A stretch of DNA of 64,000 nucleotides from Ktedonobacter racemifer DSM 44963 (GTDB lineage: Bacteria > Chloroflexota > Ktedonobacteria > Ktedonobacterales > Ktedonobacteraceae), in contig NZ_ADVG01000003.1 in assembly GCF_000178855.1 (NCBI RefSeq), positions 1,364,001 to 1,428,000 on the forward strand, in the 5' to 3' direction. The notes under the pieces were generated by a model. That model saw only the letters and a program-made list of their open reading frames with translations. It was not told where the DNA came from and made no database searches. How positions within the stretch are numbered: position 1 is the first letter of the stretch; every line of letters starts with the position of its first letter. Of this stretch, positions 50,394 to 59,682 are shown one piece after another. Both the position numbers and the translations under genes were made by a program.

Positions 50394-50813
50394 GTGCTCG
50401 AAAAAATTAATCATGCTCAGGGTCAGGTACTGAATGGGGACCGAGAAGGTGCACAGAGACTTTACATTGAAATGTGGGATGAGGCATTGCGTACTGAGGA
50501 CCAGTACCAGGCATGCGTTGTCGCCCACTTTATGGCCCATGCCTGCACTGAACCAGGAGAGCAGCTGCTATGGCACCAGCGCGCCCTGAAGGCAGCCGAG
50601 GCCGTAGGAGACGAACGCGTACAGGGATTTTTTCCCTCGCTTTATGCGAACCTGGGCGAGATTTGTCTGCGCCTTGGTGACCACGAACAAGCTCGCGCAT
50701 ATGCAAGCAGAGCGCAGGGAGTCGCGCACCTCTTACAGGATGATGGATATGGACGCATGATAGCCTCGCTGATTGAACGCGTATTGCAAGCTACCGAGAA
50801 GAGCGGAGCATAG
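50394..50813 (+). CDS. TPR-like helical protein, 139 aa
   Basis: GTG start directly after AAGGAGGACACG, a very strong ribosome site. Helical hairpins: RLYIEMWDEALRTEDQYQAC, LLWHQRALKAAEAVGDERVQ and SLYANLGEICLRLGDHEQAR, typical of tetratricopeptide repeats for protein-protein contact. It is divergent to the Ser/Thr kinase gene with 137 bp between, a layout that could reflect joint control. No catalytic motif. Confidence 0.75.
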   Translation: MLEKINHAQGQVLNGDREGAQRLYIEMWDEALRTEDQYQACVVAHFMAHACTEPGEQLLWHQRALKAAEAVGDERVQGFFPSLYANLGEICLRLGDHEQARAYASRAQGVAHLLQDDGYGRMIASLIERVLQATEKSGA

Positions 50814-50833
50814 CATATGGAGCCAGAAAGACC

Positions 50834-50930
50834 GTAGGGTCCATGCTGGCATGGACTCCGAGCGCAGCGACTACCCAGCGGTTGGGTATCGGCCTGTGGG
50901 CCTCGGAGTTTATGCCAGCATGGACCCTAC
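50834..50930. repeat. Family C palindrome, two-armed copy
   Basis: GTAGGGTCCATGCTGGCATG (from 50834) pairs with its complement ending at 50930: 29-nt arms, two mismatches. The 39-nt loop contains CCCAGCGGTTGGG-like pairing. It fills the gap between the TPR gene (+) and the MFS gene (-) and can terminate both. Confidence 0.75.
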
Positions 50931-50945
50931 AATTGCACCAAGATG

Positions 50946-52523
50946 CTATTTAGACGCTGGAACAGATTGTTTTTCAGCCGTTGCATCAGCCTCTTCAACT
51001 GCCTGGTCTGGCGAGGCGGTGACGAAGGGCACGTCTTTGAGGAAGAAGGTCACGAGCAGCGCGATGATCGTGAAGAGCAGCACGGCTACGAAGCCGTGTT
51101 GGAGCGCGGTGGCGAGGGAGAGCTTACCGGCCTCAGTACTCGGCAGGCTGCGCATCACATCACTGGAGGCGGAGCTATTGACCACGGTTCCCACAATGGC
51201 GATGCCCAGCGTCGCGCCCAGTTGTCCCAGGTATCTGTTTGCCGCCGTGCCGACGCCCAGGCGACTGGCTGGCAGAACGTTCTGCGCGACTGCTGTGAGG
51301 GAGAAGAACGTCCCGGTGCCGATGCCCGCCAGGATCATGAATCCAATGGCCTGCCACAGGCTGGTTGAGGGCGTCATCAGCGTGAAGAAGAAGGTACCAA
51401 TTCCCATCAGCAGCGCTCCGATGATGGTAACAAGCTGGTAACGCTTGAGCGCGCCGATGATGGGACCTGCCAGCATCGCGCCAACCACCATGCTTATAGA
51501 GAGGGGCGTCATGACCAGGCCAGCGATGGTGGGCGAGACAGAGAGCACTCCCTGCAAGTAGAGAGGGAGGTAGAGCGAGAGGCCCATCAACACCATCATC
51601 TGGAGCATGGTCAAAAGCGCGGCGCAGCTCCAGACCTGATTGCGGAACAGGTCCAGGGGCAGGATGGGTTCGGCGACCCTGCGCTCGACCAGGATAAACA
51701 GGAGAAAGAGGACTACGCCAATACCCATCAAGCCAAGGACTTGAGGTGAGTTCCAGGCATACATCTGTGAACTGCCCCAGGTCAGTCCCAGCATCAGGCA
51801 GACGGTCGCGACCGTGGAGAGAACCGCGCCCAGAAAATCGATATGCCGTATCGCCGCCAGGCCCGTTTTTTCACTGGTGCGGACCGAGAGGTGGGCTGGC
51901 AAGAAGAAGAGCAGCGCGATGACTGCGATTAAGCCTACAGGCAGATTGATATAGAAAACCCAGCGCCAGCGGCTGCTTGTAGTCACAAAGTTCCCAATAA
52001 GCGGTCCATGCTCAGTAAGCCAGCCGCCAAGCGTTGGACCAAAGAGATTGGAGACACCATACACGATGCCGAAGAGGCTTGACCATTTGGCTCGCTCGGC
52101 TGGAGGAAAGAGATCGCCAACCACGGTCGCGACCAGGGCCATGCCAATGCCCGCGCCCATCCCTTGTAGCGCGCGGAAGAAGATCAATTGATTCATCGTC
52201 TGCGATGCCCCGGCCAGGAGTGAACCTATGAGAAAGAGAGCAGTACCACCAAGCAGAAACCACTTGCGGCCAAACTGGTCGGAGAGTTTGCCTACAATTG
52301 GTACCATGCTCATTGTGGTCAGCACATAGGCCGTCACAACCCAGGTGTAGCGATCTAACCCATGCAGCTCGGCGATGATGCGCGGCATGGCGGTCCCCAC
52401 AACCGTCTGGTCCAGAGCCTCCAGGAAGAGAGAGAGCATCAGCGCGATCAGCACGCTAGCCAGCGCGAAACCTCGCAGGCGGATCTGGCTGGATGTCGTG
52501 TTAGTCATGGATGCAGTACTCAT
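50946..52523 (-). CDS. MFS drug exporter, DHA2 (14-TM EmrB/QacA) family
   Basis: 525 residues with 14 hydrophobic segments. LDQTVVGTAMPRIIAEL is motif D1 of the 14-TM group, GKLSDQFGRKWFLLGG is motif A, and GVSNLFGPTLGGWLTEH is motif C, characteristic of drug-proton antiporters. It lies in the cytoplasmic membrane and exports hydrophobic or cationic compounds; substrates are not predictable. No regulator gene adjoins it. A family C repeat ends the transcript. Confidence 0.92.
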   Translation of the reverse strand: MSTASMTNTTSSQIRLRGFALASVLIALMLSLFLEALDQTVVGTAMPRIIAELHGLDRYTWVVTAYVLTTMSMVPIVGKLSDQFGRKWFLLGGTALFLIGSLLAGASQTMNQLIFFRALQGMGAGIGMALVATVVGDLFPPAERAKWSSLFGIVYGVSNLFGPTLGGWLTEHGPLIGNFVTTSSRWRWVFYINLPVGLIAVIALLFFLPAHLSVRTSEKTGLAAIRHIDFLGAVLSTVATVCLMLGLTWGSSQMYAWNSPQVLGLMGIGVVLFLLFILVERRVAEPILPLDLFRNQVWSCAALLTMLQMMVLMGLSLYLPLYLQGVLSVSPTIAGLVMTPLSISMVVGAMLAGPIIGALKRYQLVTIIGALLMGIGTFFFTLMTPSTSLWQAIGFMILAGIGTGTFFSLTAVAQNVLPASRLGVGTAANRYLGQLGATLGIAIVGTVVNSSASSDVMRSLPSTEAGKLSLATALQHGFVAVLLFTIIALLVTFFLKDVPFVTASPDQAVEEADATAEKQSVPASK

Positions 52524-52680
52524 CGAGTATTTTCTCTTTCATACTATGTCAATGTATCGCTTATCTATTACCTAAAGTATGTTCAGTATATTATAAAAGG
52601 AAGCCCTAATCACCTGATTTACCAGGCATAAGGGTGAGTGATTGGAAGATTTCTCTGAAAGCAATCCAACAAATTGTAAT

Positions 52681-52806
52681 TGTAGGGTCCAGGCTAGCTT
52701 GAACTCTCTCGCCAAAGGATCAATCGATCCTGGGTGGGGGAGGCCATTCAAGCCAGGCCCCTACAACGGTATATCTAACAAAGTGTAGGGTCCAGGCTAG
52801 CCTGGA
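52681..52806. repeat. Family C repeats, hairpin copy plus single arm
   Basis: A first copy, TGTAGGGTCCAGGCTAGC at 52681-52698, pairs with TTCAAGCCAGGCCCCTACA at 52747-52765. A third arm at 52784-52806 repeats GTAGGGTCCAGGCTAGCCTG and ends directly at the stop of the epoxide hydrolase. It lies between the MFS start region and the hydrolase end, so it probably terminates the latter. Confidence 0.75.
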
Positions 52807-53946
52807 CTATTTCAAGATCTGGCGCACAAAACTCTGGAGATCCGCGACGTAGAGTTCAGGCTCTTCCCAGGCCATGAAGTGACCGCCGCGAGGGAAATCG
52901 GTAAAGTGTACCAGGTTGACCTGGCGCGCGGCCCACTCGCGAGGCAGCGGAGGATCGTAAGGACAATGGGCGACGGCTGCCGGAACTACTGTACTCTTGC
53001 CGAGATTGCCTCCACTGGCGACGTGTGCATTGGCATAATAGGCCCCTGCCGCCGTGTTGATGGTCTCGGTGACCCAGTAGATTGTGACATTGGTCAGCAG
53101 TTCATCAGCGCTAAAGCGTGTTTTGAACTCCTCCTTGCCTTTCTCACCGCTACTGCCATAGCTGATCAGCCAGGCGGCCAGGCCGAGGGGTGAGTCGTTG
53201 AGGCCGTAAGCCAGGGTTTGAGGCTTGGTGGCCATGATCATGTTTACGCCGATACCCTCTTCCATAAACCATTTCTGGACCCATTGAGCCATCTCCATTT
53301 CGGCGGGTGTAAGGCTTGAGAAATCGGTATTCTGATCAGGGTAGCCCACATCGGTCAGGTGAATCCCGATGAGCAACTCGGGATACTTGCGCGCCAGGGC
53401 CTGGGTGATGATGGCCCCGTGATCGCCGCCTGCCGAGACAAATTTCTCATAGCCGAGTACCTGGGTCATTAGTTTCGCGAAGAGATCGGCATTGGTATCG
53501 TCGTCCACCGTAACGCGATCCGAAAAGCCTGTGCCTGGGATAGATGGCACGATCACATCAAAGGAGACATTGGGATCGCCGCCGAATTTAGCGGGATCGG
53601 TCAGTCGCTCAATGACCTTATGATAGCGATAGAATGAGTCGGGAAAGCCATGGAGCAGTAGGAGCGGCGTCGGGTTTGGTCCCTTGCCGCGTTCGTGGAT
53701 GAAGTGGATGCCCACGCCATCTATCTCGGTTTTAAATTGCGCGAAGCTATTCAGGGCCGCCTCGTGCTTGCGCCAATCGTATTCATGCAGCCAGTGGTTG
53801 GCGAGTTCTTTCATATATTCAAGGCTGATGCCATAGGCCCAGTCGGCTTCTGTGGCAGTACTGAGCCAGCGTGTGCGGGCTAAGCGCTCGCGCAGGTCGT
53901 CAAGGGTAGCCTGGGGAATGGCGATTTTGAATGGTTGCATGCTCAT
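52807..53946 (-). CDS. Epoxide hydrolase (EHN domain + alpha/beta hydrolase)
   Basis: 379 residues. The EHN domain fills the first 110 residues (PFKIAIPQATLDDLRERLAR). Oxyanion motif is LLLLHGFPDSFYRYHKVI, the nucleophile Asp is in SAGGDHGAIITQ, and the His is in PRGGHFMAWEEPE; the acid is not pinned down. Enzymes of this family hydrolyse epoxides to diols. AAGGAGCG precedes the ATG. It is monocistronic. Confidence 0.9.
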   Translation of the reverse strand: MSMQPFKIAIPQATLDDLRERLARTRWLSTATEADWAYGISLEYMKELANHWLHEYDWRKHEAALNSFAQFKTEIDGVGIHFIHERGKGPNPTPLLLLHGFPDSFYRYHKVIERLTDPAKFGGDPNVSFDVIVPSIPGTGFSDRVTVDDDTNADLFAKLMTQVLGYEKFVSAGGDHGAIITQALARKYPELLIGIHLTDVGYPDQNTDFSSLTPAEMEMAQWVQKWFMEEGIGVNMIMATKPQTLAYGLNDSPLGLAAWLISYGSSGEKGKEEFKTRFSADELLTNVTIYWVTETINTAAGAYYANAHVASGGNLGKSTVVPAAVAHCPYDPPLPREWAARQVNLVHFTDFPRGGHFMAWEEPELYVADLQSFVRQILK

Positions 53947-54520
53947 GCGTTCTTCGCTCCTTTTTGAATGCCTCTTGCTTCATCTCTGCTTACAAAGAGA
54001 GTATAGCCTCGAAGGAGGACACAATCGGCCCTCGTTTATGGTGTTTTTGCCCTATGATTGGCTTTTACACGGATGTGTACGTGCATACGCGTTTCTCCCT
54101 TGCTGGGAATGTGGTGCGTTGCCTGAAACAAAGTATAGAGGTTTGCGAGCGGGAGAACATCACCCAGGTGTATGATTGCGTAGGGTGATTAAGGGTGCCT
54201 TGTGAGGAATGCTGGCTCATCCCCAAAGGCATTAAATCGTGGTGATTTGCGCGAAGGATGAGCACGTTTCAACGCCAGTGCTGAGTACTAGATGCGAAAA
54301 GTGAGCTGCTCAACCATTGATTGCCTCAGCATTGACCGCCTATGGTCTCGGTTGCGATCCAGAGGGAGAAACCTTTCGTGCTGACGCGCAGTTGACGAAG
54401 CACATGATATAGCGGCTAATGAGAAAAAAAGGGTAGATCGTTGCGTAGAGCAGCACGAAAAAGCCTTTAGCAGATAGTGCGTCAGAGAGATGAATGGGAA
54501 TGTGTCAACATTTATCTCGC
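53947..54520. other. 574-bp region without a supported gene
   Basis: Short frames on both strands (for example 53931-54188 and 54288-54548) lack ribosome sites and recognisable sequence. I see no strong palindrome or repeat. The composition resembles neighbouring genes, so decayed coding DNA is possible. Confidence 0.4.
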
Positions 54521-55132
54521 TCACCATTCGCCTCGGTGTGCCCAGCATTTGGCGTTCACGAAATCAGTCCAGGCCGTTTTTGTTCCTTGATTGTTGAAAA
54601 CCGCTACACCAAGATCTCCTGTAACCCCAGCATTATCATCGGTCACATTCGCCAATTCCACGCTATTAGCATAGAGTCCAATACTTTGCTTGTCGATGAT
54701 GACAACGCCTATACGTAGGGGAAATGAGAGCTGTCCCTGTAGCTTCCCTGACTTGATCACCTGGTAAGGTTTGAATTTATCCAGTGTATCGTAAACGGAC
54801 AGAGTATAGGTACCATCGCTAGAAACGAGGAGGAAATGGTAGTATTGATCATCGTTCTTGCCGCGAAAGATCAGACCTGCGGCAGAGGCATCCATTTGTT
54901 TGATAGTGACCTCATAGGTATACTTACCAGACCCGTCATAGAAAGGATCAAATGTGCTCAAGCATGGATAAAACGCCCGACCTTTCGTCTCACTGACGTG
55001 CAGAACGCCTTTCTGATTCGTGCAGTCTGAACTCGTCTTCCACTTTCCTGAGAGGGTACTCAAATCATCCTTAAAAATGATGTCCGTTCCAAAGGGATAG
55101 TGACTGGCATCGTACGTGGCTGTAGCCTGCAC
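54521..55132 (-). pseudogene. 3' fragment of a protein with an extracellular concanavalin-like beta-sandwich
   Basis: 203 residues. IIFKDDLSTLSGKWKTSSDC, YTYEVTIKQMDASAAGLIFRG, YYHFLLVSSDGTYTLSVYD and SIGLYANSVELANVTD form a laminin-G/DUF1080-type jelly roll like the external domains of Ktedonobacteria Ser/Thr kinases. There is no signal peptide or start signal. The frame continues upstream (GIRITGFLAQPRVQATATYD) until it meets the end of the third TnpB element at about 55179. I infer the 3' piece of a gene cut by that insertion; the 5' piece is not recognised on the other side. Confidence 0.55.
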
Positions 55133-56368
55133 CCTCGGTTGAGCTAGAAAACCCGTTATTCTTATGCCATCGCCTATGTTGACATCCTCCCCACGGCTAA
55201 AGCCGGGGGATTCCTCGAATCACTTCGAGGCTTTCCTGCTTCGTCGAGAACTGCCTGGTTTGGTTTTCACCGCTTCAGGTCTTATGTTCTCTCCACAGGC
55301 ATGAACCGTGAGTCCCACGGCAAGGATATTGTTTGCTGCATTGATGTCACGGTCGTGATGGACACCACATTCAGGGCAGGTCCATTCACGGACATCAAGC
55401 GTGAGAGCGTCGAGAAGATGACCGCACTCGAAACAGCGCTTACTGGAAGGGTACCACCGATCAATCTTGACCAGGGTTCGACCATACCAGTCGGCTTTGT
55501 ATTCCAATTGGGACACAAACTCAGACCATCCGACATCGCTTATCGCTTTGGCGAGCTTCTCATTTTTGACCATGTTTTTGACTGCCAGCGACTCAACACA
55601 GATCGTTTGATTTTCACGGATCAGTCGTGCCGAGAGCTTGTGCAGGCGCATCACGGCGTCGATCAGCGATATGGGCATGAAGACGCGCAACCTTCTTGCG
55701 TGCCTTGTCTCGGTTCTTGCTGCCTTTTTTCTTCTTGGCATGTCGTCTCTGAGCGCGTGCCAGATGCTTCTCATCTTTGGCGAAGAATCTGGGGTTGCCA
55801 ACAATTTCCCCAGAGGACAAGGCCACAAAGGATTTCAGCCCAAGATCAGCACCTATCGCCTTCTCATTGCAAGGCAGATGCGCAATGTCCTCTTCTACCA
55901 GGAGACTGATGAAGTAGCGATCAGCGCAATCTTTCGTGATAGTGACGCTCGAAGGAATGGCCTCGTTTGGCAAAGGACGCGACCACACGATCTGGAGAGG
56001 TTCGCTCATCTTGGCAAGTGTAAGAGAGCCATTGCGCCAGGTGAAGGCATTTGCTGTATAGGTAGCCGATTGCGCGTTTCGCTTTTTGTGGAAGGTGGGG
56101 TACTTGGCACGTCCTTCAAAGAAGTTGAGAAACGCTTTGTCCAGGTGACGAAGAGCTTGCTGCAATGGCACACTGGAAACCTCGTTCAACCAGTGCGTCT
56201 CTTCTTGCTTTTTCAAGTCAGTCAACAGGAGACTCAACTCTTTGTAGTAGAGTCGCTGGTGGTCCTTGTAATAGGCATCAGTTTTCTTGCGCAATGCCCA
56301 ATTATAGACGAAACGACAACACCCAAAGGTCTGAGCAAGCACCTGCCGCTGTTGTGGTGTGGGATAAA

Positions 56369-58174
56369 CTAAGCGCATGGGTCGCCCCATCCGCTCGTCT
56401 GCAAAACCGAGCATGAAGATTTCTCTTCACTCGGCTCCTCAATCATATGGCCCTTGTTATGGGTACCATGTCTTTGGTCGTGGCAATGTCGGTGGAGAGC
56501 ACACTTGTTACTCAGTTCCTCTCCTCCTCCCTCACTTTTAGGAGTGATGTGGTCTATCTCGATTTGATCTCCTTCGCGGAACTGCAAATCGCACCATCTA
56601 CACTTGCCTTGCTGCTTCAGAAGCAGCATCGCCAGTGTTCCTCTCGTTGTTGGGTGGTTTTTCAGTCGTTGGCTCCAATACATGAGGTTTCCGTCATAGG
56701 GGCTGGCAGCACCTTTTACTTTGACATGTCGTTGGATCTTCGTCGCATCATGCCTTCTCAGGTCATAATCTTCGGAGGTTGCAAAGATGCTGTATTGGCC
56801 TTCGCCTCTCTTCCAGTACCTTTGCCTAATCCAATGTCTGTTTTTGTTTGGGTGCCTACGAATTGCCCACGACCATAGCTGTTGCTGAAGAATGTAGTCA
56901 CATCTACTGTACTCAGCCTTGGAGCAGACTGTTCTGTAGTAGTTGGACCATCCCCTGATGATGGCAGAAAGTTCCTTAATCAGTTGTCCTTGCGGCGCTG
57001 ATCTCCGTTTGTTGATTTGCTGCTTCATCTGGGCTATGTGTCGTTTGACGGCTTCTTTGCTCGGTTTGATGATCGTTTTGAAGCCAAGCGGAGTGCCTTG
57101 TGAGTTTGTCCCTGTACGGTTCTTTCCTACCGGATATTGCCGGATGGAAAATCCTAGAAACTCGAATCCCACATTTCCTTCATAGGGTGTGAGCGTGTGG
57201 CTTATTCTCGTTTTACTTGGCTTCAGTTCCAGTCCCATGTCCCTTAACCAGTCATTGATTCTTGTTTTCACTTCAAGGATGGTTTCTAGCGTTGAATGAA
57301 AGACCACTAGATCATCGGCGTATCGTACCATTTGGGGTTTATCCCTTGTGGTCCTCTTTACGCCTTTGAGAGCCTCTTCCAGCCCGTACAACGCTATATT
57401 CATGAGTAAAGGAGAGACAACGCCACCCTGCGGGGTTCCGCTGGGTGTAGGTGTGAATTCCCCCTCTGTCATGACTCCCGATTTGAGCCAGGCCTGGACG
57501 GCCTGTCTCAGACGTGGATAGGTCTGAAGTTTTTTCAAGAGTGCTGTCTGGTCAATGTTATCGAAACAGCCCCGGATGTCAGCGTCAAGGACATATTTTG
57601 CCTTTTTTCCGATATCCAGAAAGATTGCTGCGATAGCATCGTGACAGGATCGTCCAGGGCGAAAACCATAGCTGTTCACCTCAAAGCGAGCTTCCCATTC
57701 TGGTTCGAGCGCGGATTTCACAAGACATTGTCGTCCGCGCTCATACATCGTAGGAATCCCTAAAGGCCGTTGTTCGTTTTTTCCAGGCTTGGGGATAAAT
57801 ACCCTTCGGACTGGTTTTACTTTCTGCGGCCATTGTTTGGGATGAATGAGCGATGCCACCTGTCGCCTCTGTTGAGGTTTCAAGTTCTTCACTCCATCAA
57901 CCCCCGCTGTTTTCTTGCCCTGGTTATCCTGTGAGACGCGGCGTACAGCAAGAAGCCTTGCTGCTTCCGATTTCATCAAGAGCTTTTGAAGTTTTTGGAC
58001 TGCACGTTGATTGCCACGTTGACTGGCTCGGTAGATTCTCTTTTGGATGCGGTAGACATGCTGCTCAAACTTGCGCCAGGGCAACTTGTTCCAAGCCTCA
58101 CTCTCAGGGTCAATTTTCTTCTTGATCCTGGGTGCTTTCCTATTTGCTATCGTACTTGATCTTCTACTTTCCAT
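56369..58174 (-). CDS. ltrA: Group II intron reverse transcriptase/maturase with HNH endonuclease
   Basis: 601 residues. RT blocks: QDNQGKKTAGVDGVK (RT0/1), RRVFIPKPGKNEQRPLGIPT (RT2), YGFRPGRSCHDAI (RT3), LDADIRGCFDNID (RT4 with catalytic Asp), PSGTPQGGVVSPLLMNIAL, and the catalytic MVRYADDLVV (YADD). The thumb/X domain carries ELSAIIRGWSNYY. The C-terminal HNH endonuclease has CRWCDLQF and IEIDHITPKSEGG, then CALHRHCHDQRH. It promotes splicing and target-primed reverse transcription. The last 23 residues are encoded inside domains V and VI, ending at the TAG within domain VI. Confidence 0.95.
   Translation of the reverse strand: MESRRSSTIANRKAPRIKKKIDPESEAWNKLPWRKFEQHVYRIQKRIYRASQRGNQRAVQKLQKLLMKSEAARLLAVRRVSQDNQGKKTAGVDGVKNLKPQQRRQVASLIHPKQWPQKVKPVRRVFIPKPGKNEQRPLGIPTMYERGRQCLVKSALEPEWEARFEVNSYGFRPGRSCHDAIAAIFLDIGKKAKYVLDADIRGCFDNIDQTALLKKLQTYPRLRQAVQAWLKSGVMTEGEFTPTPSGTPQGGVVSPLLMNIALYGLEEALKGVKRTTRDKPQMVRYADDLVVFHSTLETILEVKTRINDWLRDMGLELKPSKTRISHTLTPYEGNVGFEFLGFSIRQYPVGKNRTGTNSQGTPLGFKTIIKPSKEAVKRHIAQMKQQINKRRSAPQGQLIKELSAIIRGWSNYYRTVCSKAEYSRCDYILQQQLWSWAIRRHPNKNRHWIRQRYWKRGEGQYSIFATSEDYDLRRHDATKIQRHVKVKGAASPYDGNLMYWSQRLKNHPTTRGTLAMLLLKQQGKCRWCDLQFREGDQIEIDHITPKSEGGGEELSNKCALHRHCHDQRHGTHNKGHMIEEPSEEKSSCSVLQTSGWGDPCA
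56404..56437 (-). ncRNA. Group II intron domain V
   Basis: 34 nt reading GAGCCGAGTGAAGAG, AAATCTTC, ATGCTCGGTTT. The lower stem GAGCCGAG pairs with CTCGGTTT, and the upper stem GAAG/CTTC closes a short GAAA-type loop. AGC is the conserved catalytic triad. The adjacent domain VI hairpin (ATGGG, loop GCGA, CCCAT) follows. Confidence 0.88.
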
Positions 58175-59032
58175 ACAACTGTGTCCACGTCAGCCTATCC
58201 TCTCGCTTTCCGAGAGGCATTCGCTTCTTGGACAATCCTTCCGTCGTGCTGCTTGCGGTTGGCACCTGCTCATGGTATCGACCCCCATGAGAGCAAACAC
58301 GCGGTTACTCCGTTCCGTTGCTCTGTTTTGCGCTACCGTAGGTGTGCATTCTCCACCGGAGTCCTGACAGATAGGCAATGGAGCTGTACCATCTCCATTG
58401 TGTACTCGACTCGTTCCCGTTTTGGGCTGGCTTGTTATCCTGCGTAAGCCAGTTTTCCGTAACGATGGTTCAGTCATGCATTCGTTTTATCTGCCTTGTT
58501 AGACAGGCTTCTCACCGTAGTAGCCAGCTAGAAGGTGTCCTCATATCAGGTTTATGAGGCATCCCCCGTTTCATCCCGCTTCACTGATTGAGGGCCAGTC
58601 GCTACAGTGGGGATGATGCTATCCATTCCTATCGAATGAGAGAGGAATTGCGCCTCTCGTCAGAGAAACAGTTGTCAGTGTCTTTCAAAAAAAACACCGC
58701 TGCTCGTCCCCCATTTATCATGGTTTGGAGCAAAACGGGTCGCACGATACACGCGGTACTTGAAAGCGCGTTTCTGCTTCATACATTATATTGTAGCAGT
58801 TACGGTGTAAAAAGGCAATACCTCTTTCCATCCTCTCTCCCCCACAAAAGGAACGCGCCATTCATCCCCATGTTTCAAAACAGGGGTCTTCTGGCGCGGT
58901 TTGATAAAGATTCTTCCTCTGTCTATATTTGTTTGCCTGGCTATACATACAATGAGATTATAAACTTTGACAACTTCCAATTCTTTTCGCAGCTAGTCTC
59001 CGGCGTGCGAATCTAGATAAGGAGAGTATACA

Positions 59033-59671
59033 ATGAAAATTGCTCTATTTGGGGCCAATGGCATGATTGGCCAGCGTATCGCCCGTGAGGCGACGGAGCG
59101 CGGGCACCAGGTTACAGCTATCGTGCGCAATCCGTCGAGCTTCACTGAGTGTCTACAAAATCTATCGGTTGCTCAGGGGGACGCCAGCGATCCTGAGAGT
59201 GTCGCGAAGGTGGCGGCGGGTCATGATCTCGTGGTCAGCGCGCTGGGTCCCGCACATGGCGCGCTGCCCGAGTCCTTTGTCGAGATGACGCGCACCTTGA
59301 TTGATGGAGTCAAGCGTACGGGCGTGCAGCGCCTGATCGCTGTAGGTGGCGCGGGCAGCCTGGAGGTCGCCCCTGGCGTGCAATTGATGGATACGCCCGA
59401 GTTCCCCTCCGCCTTGCAGGGGATTGCACGCGCCCATCATGACGCGCTCAATCTCTACCTGGGCGAGAAAGACCTGGACTGGACGAACATCAGCCCGGCA
59501 GCCCTCATCGAGCCTGGACAGCGCACCGGGAAGTACCGTACTGGCAAAGATCAGCTTGTGACCAATGACAAAGGCGAGAGTCGTATCTCTGCCGAAGACT
59601 TCGCCATCGCCATCATCGACGAAGTCGAGAAGCCGCGTTTCAGCCGCCAGCGCTTCACCGCAGCATACTAG
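59033..59671 (+). CDS. Atypical SDR/NAD(P)H-binding protein (YwnB/BLVRB-like)
   Basis: 212 residues. KIALFGANGMIGQRIAREAT is the Rossmann motif (GANGMIG). GDASDPESVAKVAAGHDLVV and RLIAVGGAGSLEVAPG are typical of the NAD(P)H-dehydrogenase (NmrA-like, YwnB) group. The family includes biliverdin and quinone reductases and regulatory redox sensors. ATG 59033 has AAGGAGAG upstream. A family A hairpin follows the gene. Confidence 0.88.
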   Translation: MKIALFGANGMIGQRIAREATERGHQVTAIVRNPSSFTECLQNLSVAQGDASDPESVAKVAAGHDLVVSALGPAHGALPESFVEMTRTLIDGVKRTGVQRLIAVGGAGSLEVAPGVQLMDTPEFPSALQGIARAHHDALNLYLGEKDLDWTNISPAALIEPGQRTGKYRTGKDQLVTNDKGESRISAEDFAIAIIDEVEKPRFSRQRFTAAY

Positions 59672-59682
59672 AGGCAAGGCTT

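Larger units (their letters stand above)
56364..58745 (-). mobile_element. Group II intron with RT-HNH maturase, inserted in tnpB
   Basis: The 5' boundary is GTGCGACC (58745), the standard GUGYG start. The 3' end follows a domain VI stem near TTAGTTTAT (56364; the exact base is ambiguous by one). Length about 2382 bp. Domain V is recognised at 56404-56437. The insertion point lies between Tyr12 and Pro13 of TnpB. The 5' 570 nt before the maturase ORF must hold domains I-III. Confidence 0.9.
55220..58782 (-). pseudogene. tnpB: TnpB gene split by a group II intron and carrying a 1-bp frameshift
   Basis: Exon 1 (58782-58747) encodes MKQKRAFKYRVY. Exon 2 begins at 56363 with PTPQQRQVLAQTFGCCRFVY; joined they give a perfect TnpB N-terminus. 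Exon 2 runs to IADRRRD near 55650, where one extra base shifts the frame. The rest continues LHKLSARLIRENQ to the end. RuvC-I is IGADLGLKSFVAL, RuvC-II ICVESLAVKN, the zinc finger CFECG/CPECG, and RuvC-III DRDINAANNIL, so all catalytic residues exist across the two frames. Splicing alone would not restore the protein; the later indel must also be bypassed. TATAAT lies just before the ATG. Confidence 0.9.
55179..58850 (-). mobile_element. TnpB element carrying a nested group II intron
   Basis: On the minus strand the right end is a CCCCGGCTTTAGCCGTGGGG hairpin followed by AGGATGTCAA (outer end about 55179). The left end lies beyond the tnpB start at 58782 but its limit is not clear; 58850 is a guess. 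Inside, tnpB is interrupted by a 2.4-kb group II intron. No tnpA is present. Confidence 0.7.

Noticed and set aside
55638..56372. 244-codon plus-strand frame opposite tnpB exon 2
   Set aside because: TnpB motifs on the minus strand are unmistakable, so this is an antisense shadow.
58598..58605. GTAGCGAC as an alternative 5' end of the group II intron
   Set aside because: GTGCGACC at 58745 fits the consensus better and alone restores a TnpB N-terminus when joined to 56363.
58588..59016. 142-codon plus-strand frame opposite tnpB exon 1 and the intron 5' end
   Set aside because: It overlaps the intron boundary and exon 1, has no ribosome site and no recognisable sequence.
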